Numbered from the stretch's first letter, positions 10,975 to 23,232 are shown. The stretch is DNA of 64,000 nucleotides from Climacium dendroides (GCA_950106755.1 CATNNA010000007.1:1302001-1366000); one strand, 5' to 3'. Translations and numbers: made by a program. Notes: a model not told the origin generated them from the letters alone.

Positions 10975-12002
10975 TGTCGTAGCACAGGGTAAATGAAATT
11001 CCCTATTATGCTTACAAAAACCACTTTAAAGCATAACAAAGTGACTCTAAAGATCAAACCCAAGAGACTCTGTAAAGTGTTTCTTGTTACTAGGTAATTT
11101 GAGGATAAATATCAGTACAAATGCTTCTCTTTCTCTCCAGTTCTCCTTTCCCCCAAAATCGGACAATTCATTCGTCCATTGATCACCAATCCAAACTATA
11201 CTTCTAATCAATCCGAACCAAGATCCGATCATCCAATAAACTCAAATCCTGCCGGAACTAACAAATCTGCCTAGATATCACTACTACACCTGAGGATCTC
11301 TTCTTCCTCGATTTCCATTCCGGTTTTGCTTAATCTCTGTTGGTACTTTAGAGGGATCCGCCACTTGGTTTTAGAGAGATAGGTTCACCACTCCTTCCGG
11401 AACTTATAGTGACGGAAGACTCACTCGACTAATTCTAATTCCCTATTTGAATAGGATCCGGTTTGATTTTTCACAACAGACCAAGAGTGAATCTGGTCTG
11501 CAGGTCACACAAAAATCCCCCATACAATCCTCTCCAACTACAACGACCTTAATGCTTCCTTGGATCCGTACGAAACTAAGGTGGCTACAAGTGTGTCCGC
11601 CCATACCAGCGCAACCCAGGGTTCTTTCGTTTACTATCTCAGATGGCAAGACCTCTCAAGCGATCGGATGATAACCCAGATATCCCATCTGGTAACTTTA
11701 GCACAGTTGAGAATCCCCTCTCTAACTGCCTAGCCTAACATTGGCTATCTCACCCGGAATAATGAACCCTAAATCTATTAAGGTGCAATGACTTACTTCC
11801 AACACTTACAACCCGTTCACATGCACATATAATCACAAGAAAATGCCAACGGGAAAAATTCCTCCTACAATCCGCTTGTCTGCACTCAATCTCTCATCCC
11901 CTCACCCGGCCACTTTTTGGGAAGACAAGGAAAACAATAGAAAATGCAAGAAGAGACAACATATGCAAAAAAAAGACTCTCTTGTCTCGGTCTTGAGACT
12001 AA

Positions 12003-12010
12003 ATTATATA
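12003..12010 (-). promoter_or_regulatory. Downstream TATA box (P2) of LTR B
   Basis: Minus-strand TATATAAT just after the LTR frame's stop region, in the same setting (TTTGTATATAATTyAAGTCTC) as in the LTR at 48463-51985. Confidence 0.5.
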
Positions 12011-12149
12011 CAAATTTTACATAAAGTGTCCCTGGAAATCGGGCACTAATCCGGCCAAGATTTTCGGATTTGAACTTTTCCTAATTTTCCGAAATAAGAT
12101 TTGGTCTAACAAAATTTCCTACTTCTAAATTCCTAACTACCTACTCATC

Positions 12150-12502
12150 CTATGGGGGTCCACCACTGTCTGGAGTAGCCATCGGTGATAGTTCGCTCAA
12201 GCTCTTACTCCTGTCTCCTCCTTCCAAAACGCGTTCCGGTTCCCCAGGAAAAGTTGTCCCTGTTATTAGCCTTGGAGCTCCTGACGTGGAAGCTATTCCT
12301 CCTACCTTCTCCTCTGAGACTAGGGTCTCAAATTTCCCCTCCAGAATCTCCAAGTTGTCAAATTCATCCGGGATTGAAATCCCGGATATATAGATCGGAT
12401 CACTTTCGAACTTTCGGATGCTCTCTTCTATCCCCCTAGCATCCTTCCAAAATTCCTTCATCGTATCCTCTATCTCCCTAGCGAAGTCAGCGAGGATGCG
12501 GA
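12150..12502 (-). pseudogene. LTR-encoded protein, C-terminal part (copy B)
   Basis: Reads IRILADFAREIEDTMKEFWK and on to SGISIPDEFDNLEILEGKFE and a PDSGGPP end, closely matching the C-terminus of the frames at 49022-50810 and 53218-54999. The frame is cut by element K at about 12502; its N-terminal part is at 19904-21337. The extra residues upstream of IRILADF come from element K. Confidence 0.75.
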
Positions 12503-13765
12503 TGTAAGTGCTTATTTGGTCACTCATGACTCAGGAATTGTTTTTTTTGGATTTTGTTAGTTTTCAATATAGTGTTATATACAAAAAATCCAAAAAAGAG
12601 TGAATAATCAGAATGGAGAGGTCACATACCAATATAGCAATTGGTCCTAGATGAGGCATTTCCTGCTATTTGTAACCAAATCATGCATGTAAATAGGGTA
12701 GAAATCTAGAAATTGTAAAAAATAACCATGTTTAGTTTAAATTGCCCAACTTGTCTAAACCTGCCTTTCAATGACAAATCCTAACCAGATTGGTCCAAGG
12801 GAACTATGTAAAAACCTTACTATAGATTCCCAAAGAGAGGTTTTAGTTTTCCCATTCCATTAGCAAAATAGTAGAAACTCCAACTGTTAGCTTGCAAGTG
12901 AAGAAAACTCAAGACGAATCATAGGAGGGCATCTACAACTTAAGTACGATAGTTCGAAGTGAAAATCATGCTAGGAGTCCAACGAAGCAATCGGCTCGCC
13001 AAGATTCCCTTCTATTTGGAAGATTCCTTTTTTACAAGAAGTTAAAGGAGATAGCAAGATTTGATTCTCCTTCCTTAGATGTGCAAAACGGGAATATGAG
13101 TTTGCACATCCCTTGTGAAACTTCATGAGAAGTTCCATGAAAATTCTCAGTTTTTTTTTATCTTCAAAAGATCTTTTTCCGGATAGTCAACCGTTGGAAG
13201 TAATGATGGGAAATTCCTAGAAATTACCCAGGCAGCGGTAAAATCTCACTAAAAATTAGAGTAGTTTATTTTATATTAATAACAAGCTCCAATAAGTTTC
13301 GTAGCATTCCGATAGTCAGAAGATGCAAAACCATCAAGATCCTCCAAAATCGGCAAATTTAAAGATTAATCGTGGAGTTGACCGGCGTACGGGGAGCATA
13401 CGGAATTGGATTAAGGTCGAAGTGGGGTCTTTTCTTACTCCTTTACACCTACTAAAAAGCCTAGGCTAGTTACTTTTCTTAGAAAAGTTGATCTCCAAAA
13501 GTTGGATTTTTATCCAATTTTGGTCTTCAAGTTAGCACTAGAAATCTTTGTGATTTTAATGTAGGAAAAAAGGGTGGAGGGTTCCTTTAGACTAAAAATG
13601 GCCTTTTGAAGCCAATGGCGCAATCCGTTTGTGATTTGGAGCATTTCTCCAAAAGTTAGGAATTTGAACTAGCGTAGAAGTGAAAATTGGGCAAATTAGA
13701 TGAAAATCTTAATTGATAAGATTACCTTGTAGGAAAAGAGAAGAGGGGGGGTGCCCTTGGGAGAG

Positions 13766-13773
13766 TATATAAG
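13766..13773 (+). promoter_or_regulatory. TATA box in element K
   Basis: TATATAAG follows a purine-rich stretch and is followed by a C-rich leader (CACCCATTCTCC), the usual look of a plant promoter. It lies about 1.26 kb into element K. Confidence 0.45.
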
Positions 13774-14058
13774 GGCACCCATTCTCCTCTCAAAACACCC
13801 CTTAGGTTCATTTTGAACCGCTCCATTTCATTTGGATCCATTTAGTTGGATTTTTGGTCATTTAGACTAAGTTGCCAAATTTTGCGTGTTTTTGAGCATT
13901 TCAAGCTTCATTGTTGTTGTTTTTGAAGCTTTCTTTGAAGGACATTGGGGTCCCTTCAAAGTTTGCCTTTGTTGTGTAAGTTTGAATTTTTTTGTATTAA
14001 CTTTGCTACGTTTTCAATTGGTTGAGTTTTATGTGGTTGTACTAATCTTGGAACTTCT

Positions 14059-14180
14059 TCCACCATAAGTCTGGCTATGCCGTTGTGGAGGATTTTTAGT
14101 GTTTGTGTTGAAGTTATTGTACTATTCCTAGATCCTCCTCCACCATAACTCTGGCTATGCCGTTGTGGAGGATTTCTAGT
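14059..14180. repeat. Direct repeat with hairpin potential in element K
   Basis: Two copies of a roughly 38-bp unit, 80 bp apart, containing CTGGCTATGCCGTTGTGGAG. Each copy begins CCTCCAC or TTCCAC and ends GTGGAGG, so it can fold on itself. Further repeated wording (GGAGCTTTGA, TTAGAAATTGTCTTAGAA) occurs at 14380-14520. Confidence 0.6.
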
Positions 14181-14671
14181 GTACGTTTTGTTTTATCTAA
14201 CCTTCTAAGTGGAAAATTCCTTAATTGAGAAATTCCCTAAAGCTTGTTGTGGATGTACTAATTTGTTGTTAACGTTCTTGAACTAACAAGTGTTTGTACT
14301 AACCTCCTTGCTCTAACAAATTTTGAATCAAGCTTAACTTCATTGAAATTGTCTTGTGCACTTCTGGTTTTGTCAAAATTGGCAAAGCTTTGACTTTGTG
14401 TATTAGAAATTGTCTTAGAAATTAGAAGTTACTAAAAAGACGGCGGAGCTTTGAACCTAGGTGTTAGAAATTGTCTTAGAATTTAGAATATTTTCAAGAA
14501 AATGGGGGAGCTTTGACTTAGAATCCTTCCCAAAAAATTTATAAGTTTGCCTCCAAATTTCCGCCTAGGAAAAAATATTTGTCGTGAGGAAATCCGCAAA
14601 AATTCCAAATTTGTGTTAGTTTTTTTGGGGCCAACTTCTAGAGCCAGTCCCGAATTCGCCCCTGCCAGGGT

Positions 14672-17600
14672 TGTGGCACTCTAGTTAGAAAGAAAGATTA
14701 CTTTATGACGAAAATAGAGTAAGGGGACCCATTACTAGCATATTTTTTTGGTTAGGATAAATTATTCAGCCTTTAAAATGCTAGATTCAGACTTAAGGAC
14801 CTTCGGAATTCCTTAATATGATAAAGTAGTTAAAAAGGAAGATAGTCCATCCGGAATCGGACACCGGATTATAGTCCTTTTCCAGGAAATTCAATTAAAA
14901 CCGGAATTAGGAGTAACGGCGAAATAGACTTATGGGCTAATCCTATCGGAAGCCTATGCTTAACGTTAATCTCCTAGCAGGAATGATGGGTTACCGGGGA
15001 AATCCTATCCGTTAGAAAAGTACCAACGGTAGGAACCTTAACGGACACCGGGACCGGAATTCGAGGAAAGGGAAAAAGGGAAATTCTTTTCCATTCGAGA
15101 TCATTTTGGGTTGTCAATTTTCCGTAATTCCGAGGTGAGCTCTGAGCAAGAGAGAGAGGGAATTCTATTCCGGATTCTCGAAAGACAAACGTGGGGTGAT
15201 TTACTCGTCTTGTCCGGAGTAGAGTTGTATGTTTTTGGAGCAGTTGGAGGAATCGTTAGTCGCCATGAGTGATAGGGAGAGCTCTGAGGATATGAGCAGT
15301 GAGGAAGGAGTACTATTAGCACTCCGGACGGTAGTTCCTGTCATTCCGGAAGATGAGACCAAGAAGGCGCAGTTGGAGGAGGATCTTACTTGTATCGGCT
15401 GCTTGGGACTACTCAAGGTGCCCTAGAACCTACGGGATGAAGCGATGGTGTAGGAGCTACTCGAGGAGGCAACTGAGGAAATGAAAAGCACAATCCGGGG
15501 GCAGCCAGGAAGGTGGACGGCGGAACACTAGGAGAAGGCGTATGGCTTCACTGCATCCGGAGAAGGTTTGAACACGCAGCGAGATAAGTACAAGGGTAAG
15601 TATACCCAAACCATTCACGCAAAGAATGGGTACATGATTGCGCATTGTGGGGATGAGCATGAGAGGAGAGTTTTAGAATTTCTAGCTCCGATTATCAATC
15701 CGGACTGGCCAACCTGGCTCACAGTGACCCTGTCTAACTGCATCTTTGATGTACTAACCGGAGCGAGAGAGATAAGGTGGGGGTTAGTGATCGAGGAGAC
15801 AGTGAGGAAGATGGTCGTTGCTGTAGGGAAAACTAAACCCTCCGGTTTAACACCCTTCCTCTACCACCTCTATGATTCTTTAGGATTCCTGAGTGAGAAG
15901 GAATACGAGACTTACCAATCTGCCTTAGTGATGTTAGAGTTTGATATTGAAGACGAACAAAAAGGGAAAGAGGGAGATTCAACTCCGGAATTGGAATCCA
16001 AGGAACCGAAACCCAGTCATAAGGATAAGGGTCTAGAGGTAGGAACTAAGAAAGATGAGCCGACATGGGATTCAGTCCGGAAGGGAGACGCCTTAGGGCA
16101 GATCATTGAGGAGTTAACCAAGATCCGCCAGTACATAGCCAAAGAATGGAAAACCATTCAAAAAGTTAGCAAGGCGTTAGGAGTAGATCCCTCCCAACTC
16201 ACGAGGGAAGTAGATACTTTGCTAACCGGGAAGAGTGTCCGGAAGTTGGAGAGTAAATTAGAAGAGTTGACCGGGACCATAGGAGAGCTCCAAAATCAGG
16301 TCAAGGAGAAAACAGATGAATTAGAGAGGAGTAAGAAACTCTCTGCTGAATCTGTGGACCTGCTTGGGTGGATTGGGAAATTCCTTGGGAATACCGGAGA
16401 TGTGGTGAATCGGGCCCGGTTGTTTGATGAGGGCGTTCACAAGGAAAGAACGCAACTGGGGCCAAAGTTGGTTTCAGTTCTGGTTAGTTATGGTGCAAAG
16501 ATGGAGAAGACTTTAAGTGAGATGAGAGACCTGTTGGGATTAAACCAACCAGGAAAAGGAATGGGAGGAACCGGTGGTGCCACCCCCTCCAAGGCTCATT
16601 CTCCTTCTCCCATATCATCCAAGAAGGGGAAAGGGATTGAATTCACCCCTCCCCAAATCCCACCATACGGAAAGATGGGGTCTGAGGCCGGCAAAGATTC
16701 AACACCCGGATCGCATACTCGAAGTCACTCAAGGTTGGGCGAAAGTTTGGACTCTTCGGTCAGCAAGAAGCCGAGTCCGGTTCAACCAAGCGCTACCAAG
16801 AAGAAGCAAATAAACAAGAGGGCAAGGTCACCAGACGTTATTCCGGTTTCAGACGAAGAAGAGGAGGATTCGCCCGAGGTCAGTGACAAAGAAGGCAACA
16901 CAGCTGAGTCTTCAGAATCAGAGTCGCCTCCCAAGAAAGGTAAATTGAAAGGGGCCACTCTAAGGAAGGGCCAGACATCACGAGGAGGGAAGACTGCGAC
17001 CAGAAGGAAGCAACCAACCTGGAAAGGAGGGGCCAAGAATTTGGAAGACACCCCCAAGCGACCGAAGAAGTAGGGTCTAGGCATAAGAGTTAGTTGAGAC
17101 CAGAGTTGTTAAGTAGGAATAGTTAGGAAGGTACTTTCCAGTGTAAATATATCCGGACTTCTTGATCCGGACACTTAGGATTTGGATTCCTTCTTTTTGT
17201 TTCCTGTCTTTTAGTGAAAGTCAAGGATATGCTTTGGGATGGCACGTGTCACTTCCTTGTGGTTAGTTAGGATTCTCAGCTGGGGACCGTTGTGTCCCCG
17301 GGTTTGTTATTTAGGAGGTGACGATCAATTGTTTCCTCGGACAATTTCCGGTTGTGAGAATTCCGTCTTGATTTGAAGTAAAAATTAGTATTTCTACTTC
17401 ACAAGTTAATGTGTCTATTGTATTATACTTGTGTTGGTATGCCTAGTGGTGAGTTATCACTGATCTGTGCGAGTAGCTGAGGTTGCTGTGGTTGAGAGAA
17501 AGGAAAGAGGAAACAGTCCCCGGATCCTAGCAAATCCGATTCTATGAGTAAGAGTTGTACATTGAGGTACTGAGAGTGTGAGGAAGATAGGGAAAGATTG

Positions 17601-18312
17601 TTTGGAAGTCCTTCTCCATATGTTTGAGTAGGGTGCAGGTATGAAAACTTAGTTAAATGGCGGTAGTCGGGATACGAATCCGGATATCTCCCCTGAGGAA
17701 GTGAGTAAATCTGAAACCATCCAGTGAGCATTACGGAGTATGTTGGAATGATTGAGTAACTGCTACTCCCTTTAAAGCTCTTGAGCATCTCCTTATAGAA
17801 TTGAATCGACTTAGGATTTGTCATTGTAGTAATTGAAGAGGGTAAGGCTTCTTGCATGACTTGCTGATTTAGTGAACAAACTGGATTAGCTGTGAGGAAG
17901 TCATTACCCGGATATTTCTTTGGGTTGTGTAAGAGTATAGGTGTGGGTGAATGAGCGTTTTCTCCGAGTCCCTAAATACTCGGAGGGTAGGATTTACGTG
18001 TCCTCCCTTAAATCTAAGCACGGAACCCTCTTCCCTAAGAGGTTAAACAACTTTGTATAATTGAATTGGAATACGAACTAGGTACAGGTCCTGGTTGTTC
18101 TTTCTTAGATTCCGGATAACAGTGGAAGATATTTTGAAACTAAGATAAGAGAGAGATTCAGTAGATTAAAGAGGAAAGAATGATAACCGAAATACATTTC
18201 TAATCTGGATGTTTGAAGGAGTTACAAACTAAATCCCTATGGAATGATACACGAGTCACTTAGTGGTGTTTTTATGCCATTAGGAGTAATTGTGCTTTCT
18301 TGTGCTACGATG
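14672..18312 (+). mobile_element. Solo LTR C, 3.64 kb, with ORF
   Basis: Begins TGTGGCACTC and ends CTTGTGCTACGATG; identical AGGGT copies flank it at 14667-14671 and 18313-18317. The end resembles the other LTR ends except that the last two bases read TG instead of CA. It is inserted in element K, which is inserted in LTR B. The R/U5-like part after 17300 lacks some of the wording shared by A, B, D, H and I, so this is a separate subfamily. Confidence 0.8.
15265..17073 (+). pseudogene. LTR-encoded coiled-coil protein (copy C)
   Basis: 603 codons in one frame with TAG at 15424, about 15448 and about 15529; open from 15568 to 17073. The N-terminal domain includes VLEFLAPIINPDWPTWLTVT, IFDVLTGAREIRWG and LTPFLYHLYDSLGFLS, the signature shared by all copies. 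An acidic, charged linker follows, then a heptad-rich stretch (about 16200-16400), VNRARLFDEGVHKER, and a serine/lysine-rich tail with SDEEEEDSPE and basic clusters ending TPKRPKK. The tail looks nuclear or nucleic-acid-binding; this is inference. It is the best preserved C-terminus in the window. Confidence 0.75.
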
Positions 18313-18317
18313 AGGGT

Positions 18318-19902
18318 GGTCAGACCCCCGGCAAGGGGAGCCAAGGCCCTAGAACCGGGTCATCAACCCCCGCTTTGGCAGGCCGGCCAGGGCCTCCACC
18401 AACCGCCGTGGTAGGCCAGCCAGAGTCTTCAGCCAGGCGCCTCTAGCCAAGCAGTGCAGCCTTTGGCCCAGGGAGGGGAATTAACCTCCCTCCTCACAAA
18501 CAAAAATTTGAAATTTGAAATTTATTTTTGTTTGTCTTTTTAAAACTTTGCCATAGGAATTAGGAAAGGACAAAGAATAGAAGGAGGGGAATAAAAAATA
18601 GAACTAGGAGAGAAGAGGAGAAATAGAGGTGAAAGGAAACAAGGGATCATATAGGAGTACGTAGAATTGCCATAGGAAATAAAATTAGGAAAATAGCATA
18701 GTAATTGCGCACCTTTCGGTGTCCCTCTTGGAACCCCTCCAAACCTCTCGCACCTTTCGGTGCACCTCACATCTCTCTCTAAACGCCAAGTACAAACAAA
18801 AAATAATGAAGAGTTATGAGAGATAGAGAATTAGTAGTAGATTAGAATAGAATTAAAACCATACAAATACGGGGTCCAATAGGATTGAGACATGAAGGGT
18901 GGACCATGTAAAATGTCGCAAGGTGTCATTAGGCAAGCAAAAAATGGAAAAGTAGTGGTTAGGTGGTGAAGAGCTTTCTAAGCCAACCATTAGAAAAGTA
19001 TAGTATAAAATCCCAAATAGAAGAAAAGAGGAATAGTAGCTACAATTTAGTTGCAAATTTGTATTAAAAGTTTACTTTCAAACGGTGAGCATAAATTACC
19101 GAGCAACGGAACCATAGAGGAAAATGGAGATTTTGGAAGACTCATCTACAACGTCCAAGACGACTCACAAAGTGAGGTAAGATTTTAAATACCCAAATTA
19201 CTATTAAATTGCAAAGTAGATAGTTTTAAATACCTTAGCCGAACTAACCTTTCAAGTCAGAATATCAAAACTAGATTTTCTCCAAGTTTTAGATTCAGAT
19301 TGTGATACCTTTAGTTTAGAGGTTTCCAAAAATGTCTCACACTTAGAAATCCAACGAAAAATGAAAAAGATAGAGACGGATGAAGTTTAGGGGTCAAAAT
19401 GAATGAAAGTTAGATAAATCATCCAGAGTCAACCATATTAGAAAGTCAAATAGTAAATGGAGTTCAGAAACCAAAAGTCAAATCTCAAGTAAAATTATAA
19501 GGTAGATTAGTAAAAATCAATGGATGAAGTTTGATGAACCAATTAGCAGTCAAACTTCATCCTTCCATAACTTTTGTTAGAAAGCTCGGATGAGGTCGAG
19601 TTTTATATTTTTAGAAATGGTATAACATGTTCTATCACTTAAAAATGATAAATCTAGACTGAATTCATTTTGAATAAAAACCACATTGGCTTAGTTAGTT
19701 GAGATAAAAGGATAAAACTTATAGTTATTTAGAATTTCTTGTTGTTTTGTTTATTTTTCACATGTAGGAGTTAGAAAAGATACATTGCTTGGAAGGCACA
19801 ATGGATTGACTCTAGGCACCCTTAGGACAAAACTTACAAAACAATACTAAGAACCTGGTTGTGCAACGTTAGTTTACCATGGGTGGGTAAAAAAGTGCTC
19901 AG
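18318..19902. other. Rest of element K, no gene
   Basis: A GC-rich start (18318-18490, with GGCCAGGGCC-like wording) gives way to AT-rich DNA. The direct repeat GCACCTTTCGGTG occurs twice (about 18710 and 18750). No long frame or domain is visible. Confidence 0.45.
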
Positions 19903-19903
19903 A

Positions 19904-21337
19904 GCGGGCAATCTGGGTCCCGAATGGCTTTTGGTCCTTATGCACTCCCTCGTCAAACAGCCCAACCTTTGCCATCATATCGCCGGTTGCCTCCATCACT
20001 GCAATCATCCGCTCTATTGTTGCCCTAGTCTCTTCCTGCAGAGACATAGCAATCCTTACCTACTTGCGGCTGGTCTCCAAATCCTTCCGGAAGACTTGAA
20101 TCTCCCCTTGCAACCGGATTGCCAACTTGTCCATCTCCCGCAAGTTGATGTTCTGCTTCAGCATCTGATCTTTTAATTCTTGGTTTACATCCGGATTGTT
20201 GATGTAGTTTGCCACCGCTTCCGGCAATGCACTATTTGCGGTACTCCCCACCAAGTCCGCCACTTCGCGGAGCGTAGTGGTCTTAACCTCCCAATCCGCT
20301 CTCACCGCACTGAAAATCCGGATCAAGTCATTGAACGAACCTGTCAGGTCTGTCAATTGGTTCATTGGAGCAGCCTTCGACCTGATCACCTCCACTGGCT
20401 CCTCCTTCCTTGGAACGGCCGGTTCTGTTCTGTCCATCAGTTCTGGCTCCTTGTCCTTGCGGGGGACGGAAGGGGAGCCCCTTAGGTTAGGCGTCCGCTT
20501 GGTCCTTTTCCTAGTGAGGGGGACTTCCTCTTTCTCTTCTTCTTCCGGCTCCAGGGCCCTCTTCCTCGAGTTTTCACCCTTGTCCTCCGGCTCTAGACTA
20601 TCTGATTTGGTCTCGGATCCCTCTTCATCCGATCCTCCGAACTTTCGGAGAGCCATCTAGGCTCTCCACTCCTTATTCTCCTCTATGGTCAAGAGGTTTT
20701 GGTTCTTGTACAAGTGGAAAAGATAGGGGCATACCAGAGTAGCCCTACTCTTTCCCACATTGGCTACCAAGGCGTTCACCAACCCTTGTACATAGCTCGC
20801 CCAGTCCATTTTTTTCTCCCCACTCAAGGCTCTGAAGATGGCGTTTCCAATCGTAGAAGTAACCCGTGTGGGTTTTTTTGGATGCAGGATCGGTACCAAG
20901 AATTCCAACAACCGGCATTGTCACTTGCTGACACAATCTTCGATGGCAAATTCGTCTTTGGGGTTGGCTGTACCTTTGAACTTCCCCCTCACGAAATCTC
21001 CTTTCCAGTTGGCTTACGCCGTGCCGCCTTCTTCAAACTTGTACACTCCTCTCCAGATTTTCCGTGTCCACATGGGCGGAACTAGCCGAAGGGAGTTGTC
21101 AAATTGGTTAGGGGCTCCATCTATGAGCTCCCTAACTATGGCTTCATTCTGGAAGCCCCAGGGTTTCCCGTAAAACCCTACACACTCCATGGCGAAGAGA
21201 TCCTCCATCAACTCCGCTTTCTCTTGATCACTATCAGGCTCTAAGGGCACCACCTTTCTAACTTTAACTTCTACCTTTGATGCGCTCGCCTGTCCTTGAG
21301 CTCTAGAATGCTTTAGATGCAGCATCCGTCTCCTCAC
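19904..21337 (-). pseudogene. LTR-encoded coiled-coil protein, N-terminal part (copy B)
   Basis: One frame from ATG at 21337 with stops at 21014 (TAA), just before 20911 (TGA), at 20657 (TAG) and just below 20060 (TAG). It reads VKVRKVVPLEP, WGFQNEAIVRELIDGAPNQF, EFLVPILHPKKPTRVTSTIG and CPYLFHLYKNQNLL, then an acidic section with KRALEPEEEEKEE and a coiled-coil-like stretch. It stops at GTQIAR where element K begins; the frame resumes at 12502. Confidence 0.75.
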
Positions 21338-21779
21338 CGAATGACTACCTTACTTCTCTCCTAGCTGCGTGTCCCGTTTCCTCATCATCTCTACGATCCA
21401 CCACATGTGCCAATTCTCACACAAACTCTTGCGGCACTCGATCTCAATCTTCCGCACTCAGATACACACAACTATTTTTTCTCCAATCTCTAATCATCGC
21501 AAAGGAAACAAACACATTTACGCACTCACACAAAAATGGCTCCAACACAGCTGAGAGCGTGGTAGGTAAGCGAGAGCTTCAAGTGCAAATGGACAGTCTA
21601 AACCCTAAAGGAGTCTTTTTGTATATCGGAAAACCTAATCATTACTTTTTTCTGACTTTCCGAGTGTAGGTCCCGAATCCGGTCCTATTTCTTCCTACAC
21701 CAATCCGGGTATACTTTTTTCCGGATTCCGTGTTTCACAACACAATAGAGAGGAAAAATCAAAAAGTCGGGTTGCGACA
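19904..21779 (-). mobile_element. LTR B, 5' part (interrupted)
   Basis: The minus-strand start TGTCGCAACCCGAC is at 21779, followed by TCTTC (target copy TCTTT at 10970-10974). It runs through the LTR frame and is cut at 19904 by element K, at a position that matches the break at 12502 within a few bases. Confidence 0.85.
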
Positions 21780-21999
21780 TCTTCCATAGAACTTCAACAA
21801 GAAAGTGACAATTATAGAGGATTACCACAAAGACTTTGTCGTCATTGTACTTCGCAAAGTGGACGACCAAGGATAGCCAGGTCTTCATAGCCACTCTATC
21901 GTCCTTGATGTCAACGCTTTCCATGGAAAATTTGACTTGCAGAATCTTATAACTTTTCTTGAGGGATCCACTACTAGAAATTTCAGCAATTTCAGTCAA
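21780..21999 (-). pseudogene. Coding exon, upstream part, cut by LTR B
   Basis: Reads SLKKSYKILQVKFSMESVDI, then DDRVAMKTWLSLVVHFAKYN and VFVVILYNCHFLVEVLWK before the LTR. It continues in frame at 10974. On its upstream side it is cut by the CACTA-like end at 21969. The protein is unknown to me. Confidence 0.6.
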
Positions 22000-22080
22000 T
22001 TCGGTCGCGTTGATTTGGTCATTTTTTGACAGAAATTTGCTGAAATCAACAGACGTTAATTTGCTGAAATCAACAGTCGC
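21969..22080 (+). mobile_element. CACTA-type transposon end, truncated
   Basis: Starts CACTACTAGAAATTTCAGC and carries GGTCGCGTTGATTTGGTCA, both shared with the complete 79-bp element at 36833. TTTGCTGAAATCAACAG occurs twice. No matching far end is present, so it is a fragment. Confidence 0.55.
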
Positions 22081-22131
22081 AAACTGGCTACGGCTTATCT
22101 AGCAAGCTCTTGACCACTATGTTGTAAGGAA

Positions 22132-22551
22132 GTGGAGGGAAGATCGACTGTAGGAGGTCCAACTCCGCAAGCAAGAAAACCCTCCGAAGTCGGAAGATGG
22201 ACTAATTCTGGAGGTCTTGCTGCTAGCAGTCAAGAAGAAAGGCCGTCTCAAGCAATGTTTCAGTCTCAAAAGCCTACTGAAACAACATCTAGGGCCGGAG
22301 AATCTAGTCAAAAAAGGAGAAAACCTAACCTTCCTCTTACCCTGATAGCAGCAGGAAGTTCGGGTTTGGGGTTGACGATGGTTGAGGTAAGCAGACTAGA
22401 AGCTGACGCTCCAATGGAGGAGCACAAGAAGTTTCACTTGCTTCAGAAACAATTATGGGCAGAGCATGAGCCCTGCTTCTTATTTGACATGCAGACCATG
22501 AAGGTCAACATTGACAAGTGTCAACGAGCCCGTGATCAATTCATCATTTGA
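22132..22551 (+). pseudogene. Unrecognised exon-like frame
   Basis: 139 codons, rich in Ser, Gln and Arg at the start, then MEEHKKFHLLQKQLWAEHEP. It is likely part of the same plus-strand gene as the two blocks that follow. I do not recognise a family. Confidence 0.35.
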
Positions 22552-22681
22552 ACATTGCAACGAAACATTGTTGATACAATAAAAAAGAGCTCGTTCAAAT
22601 CATTGACATGAAATAACGTCAAAAAGTGTGTCTTACACCTATTGACAAGAATGGAAATTTGTTAAAAAATAAGCCTCAAAA

Positions 22682-23017
22682 GTGGGACAACATAAAAGAC
22701 GGTTAGTTTATGATAATAACAGCCAGAACAGCATAACAACATCAAAGCAGCTTCAGGAGGCAGGTTGCGCGGAGGAACAAAAGGTTTTGCTTCAAACTTG
22801 GGAAGCATACATTGTATGGACTCTAGACACAACAAAATTGATCAACATCTCCAAGTTCTACAACTATACAAATCACCTCGATCATGCGCAGCCAACATGG
22901 GGGAACCAAAATATTAGTTGTCAAAACATATGGATCTCCTACAAGCAGCCAACTGATAATGAAAATGAAGCCCTGACGAGAAAGAATAAATCAGTTTACA
23001 ATCTAAACAATTATGTG
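22682..23017 (+). pseudogene. Unrecognised exon-like frame with splice donor
   Basis: The open stretch ends NNYV at 23017, immediately followed by GTAAGT. A TATCTTCAACTCGAAGATA palindrome begins 6 bp into the presumed intron (23023-23041) and another is at 23148-23166. The protein is not recognised. Confidence 0.4.
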
Positions 23018-23232
23018 GTAAGTATCTTCAACTCGAAGATATGAAATGCATTTCAAATTGGTTGTTCACTACTATCTATTTATATTCAATCATCATTCAC
23101 TAGAGTTAGATGTACGTACTCAATCATAGCTGGACACCTCCAGAGTATATCTTCAAGTCGATGATAAGATTGCCATTGACATCTGCATGACCTATTGCTG
23201 AATTCTGTAATGTTGATGTCGTAGAAATTTGC

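Larger units (their letters stand above)
10975..12502 (-). mobile_element. LTR B, 3' part (interrupted)
   Basis: The plus-strand start TGTCGTAGCACAGGG is the 3' end of a minus-oriented LTR; TCTTT precedes it and TCTTC follows the far end at 21779. The piece contains the R/U5-like region, TATA box P2 and the C-terminal codons of the LTR frame (12150 onward). It stops at the insertion of element K. Together with 19904-21779 the LTR is about 3.4 kb, the normal family length. Confidence 0.85.
12503..19903. mobile_element. Element K, nested in LTR B and itself split by LTR C
   Basis: This block separates two halves of one LTR frame. It starts TGTAAGTGCTTA and ends near GTGCTCAGA. GCGGA precedes it and GCGGG follows, a 4/5 match for a 5-bp target copy. 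Without LTR C it is about 3.8 kb, has a TATA box (13766-13773) and no long frame. It may be a long LTR of another family. The ends are uncertain by a few bases because the final two bases are GA rather than CA. Confidence 0.5.

Noticed and set aside
15265..17073. Calling the LTR frame 'gag'
   Set aside because: It lies inside the LTR rather than between LTR and pol, and no zinc knuckle or capsid motif is visible. A displaced gag is possible but not shown.
20180..21173. Plus-strand frames opposite the LTR frame of copy B (similarly opposite E, I and J)
   Set aside because: Shadows of the minus-strand (or, for J, plus-strand) LTR frame; they have no conserved wording of their own.
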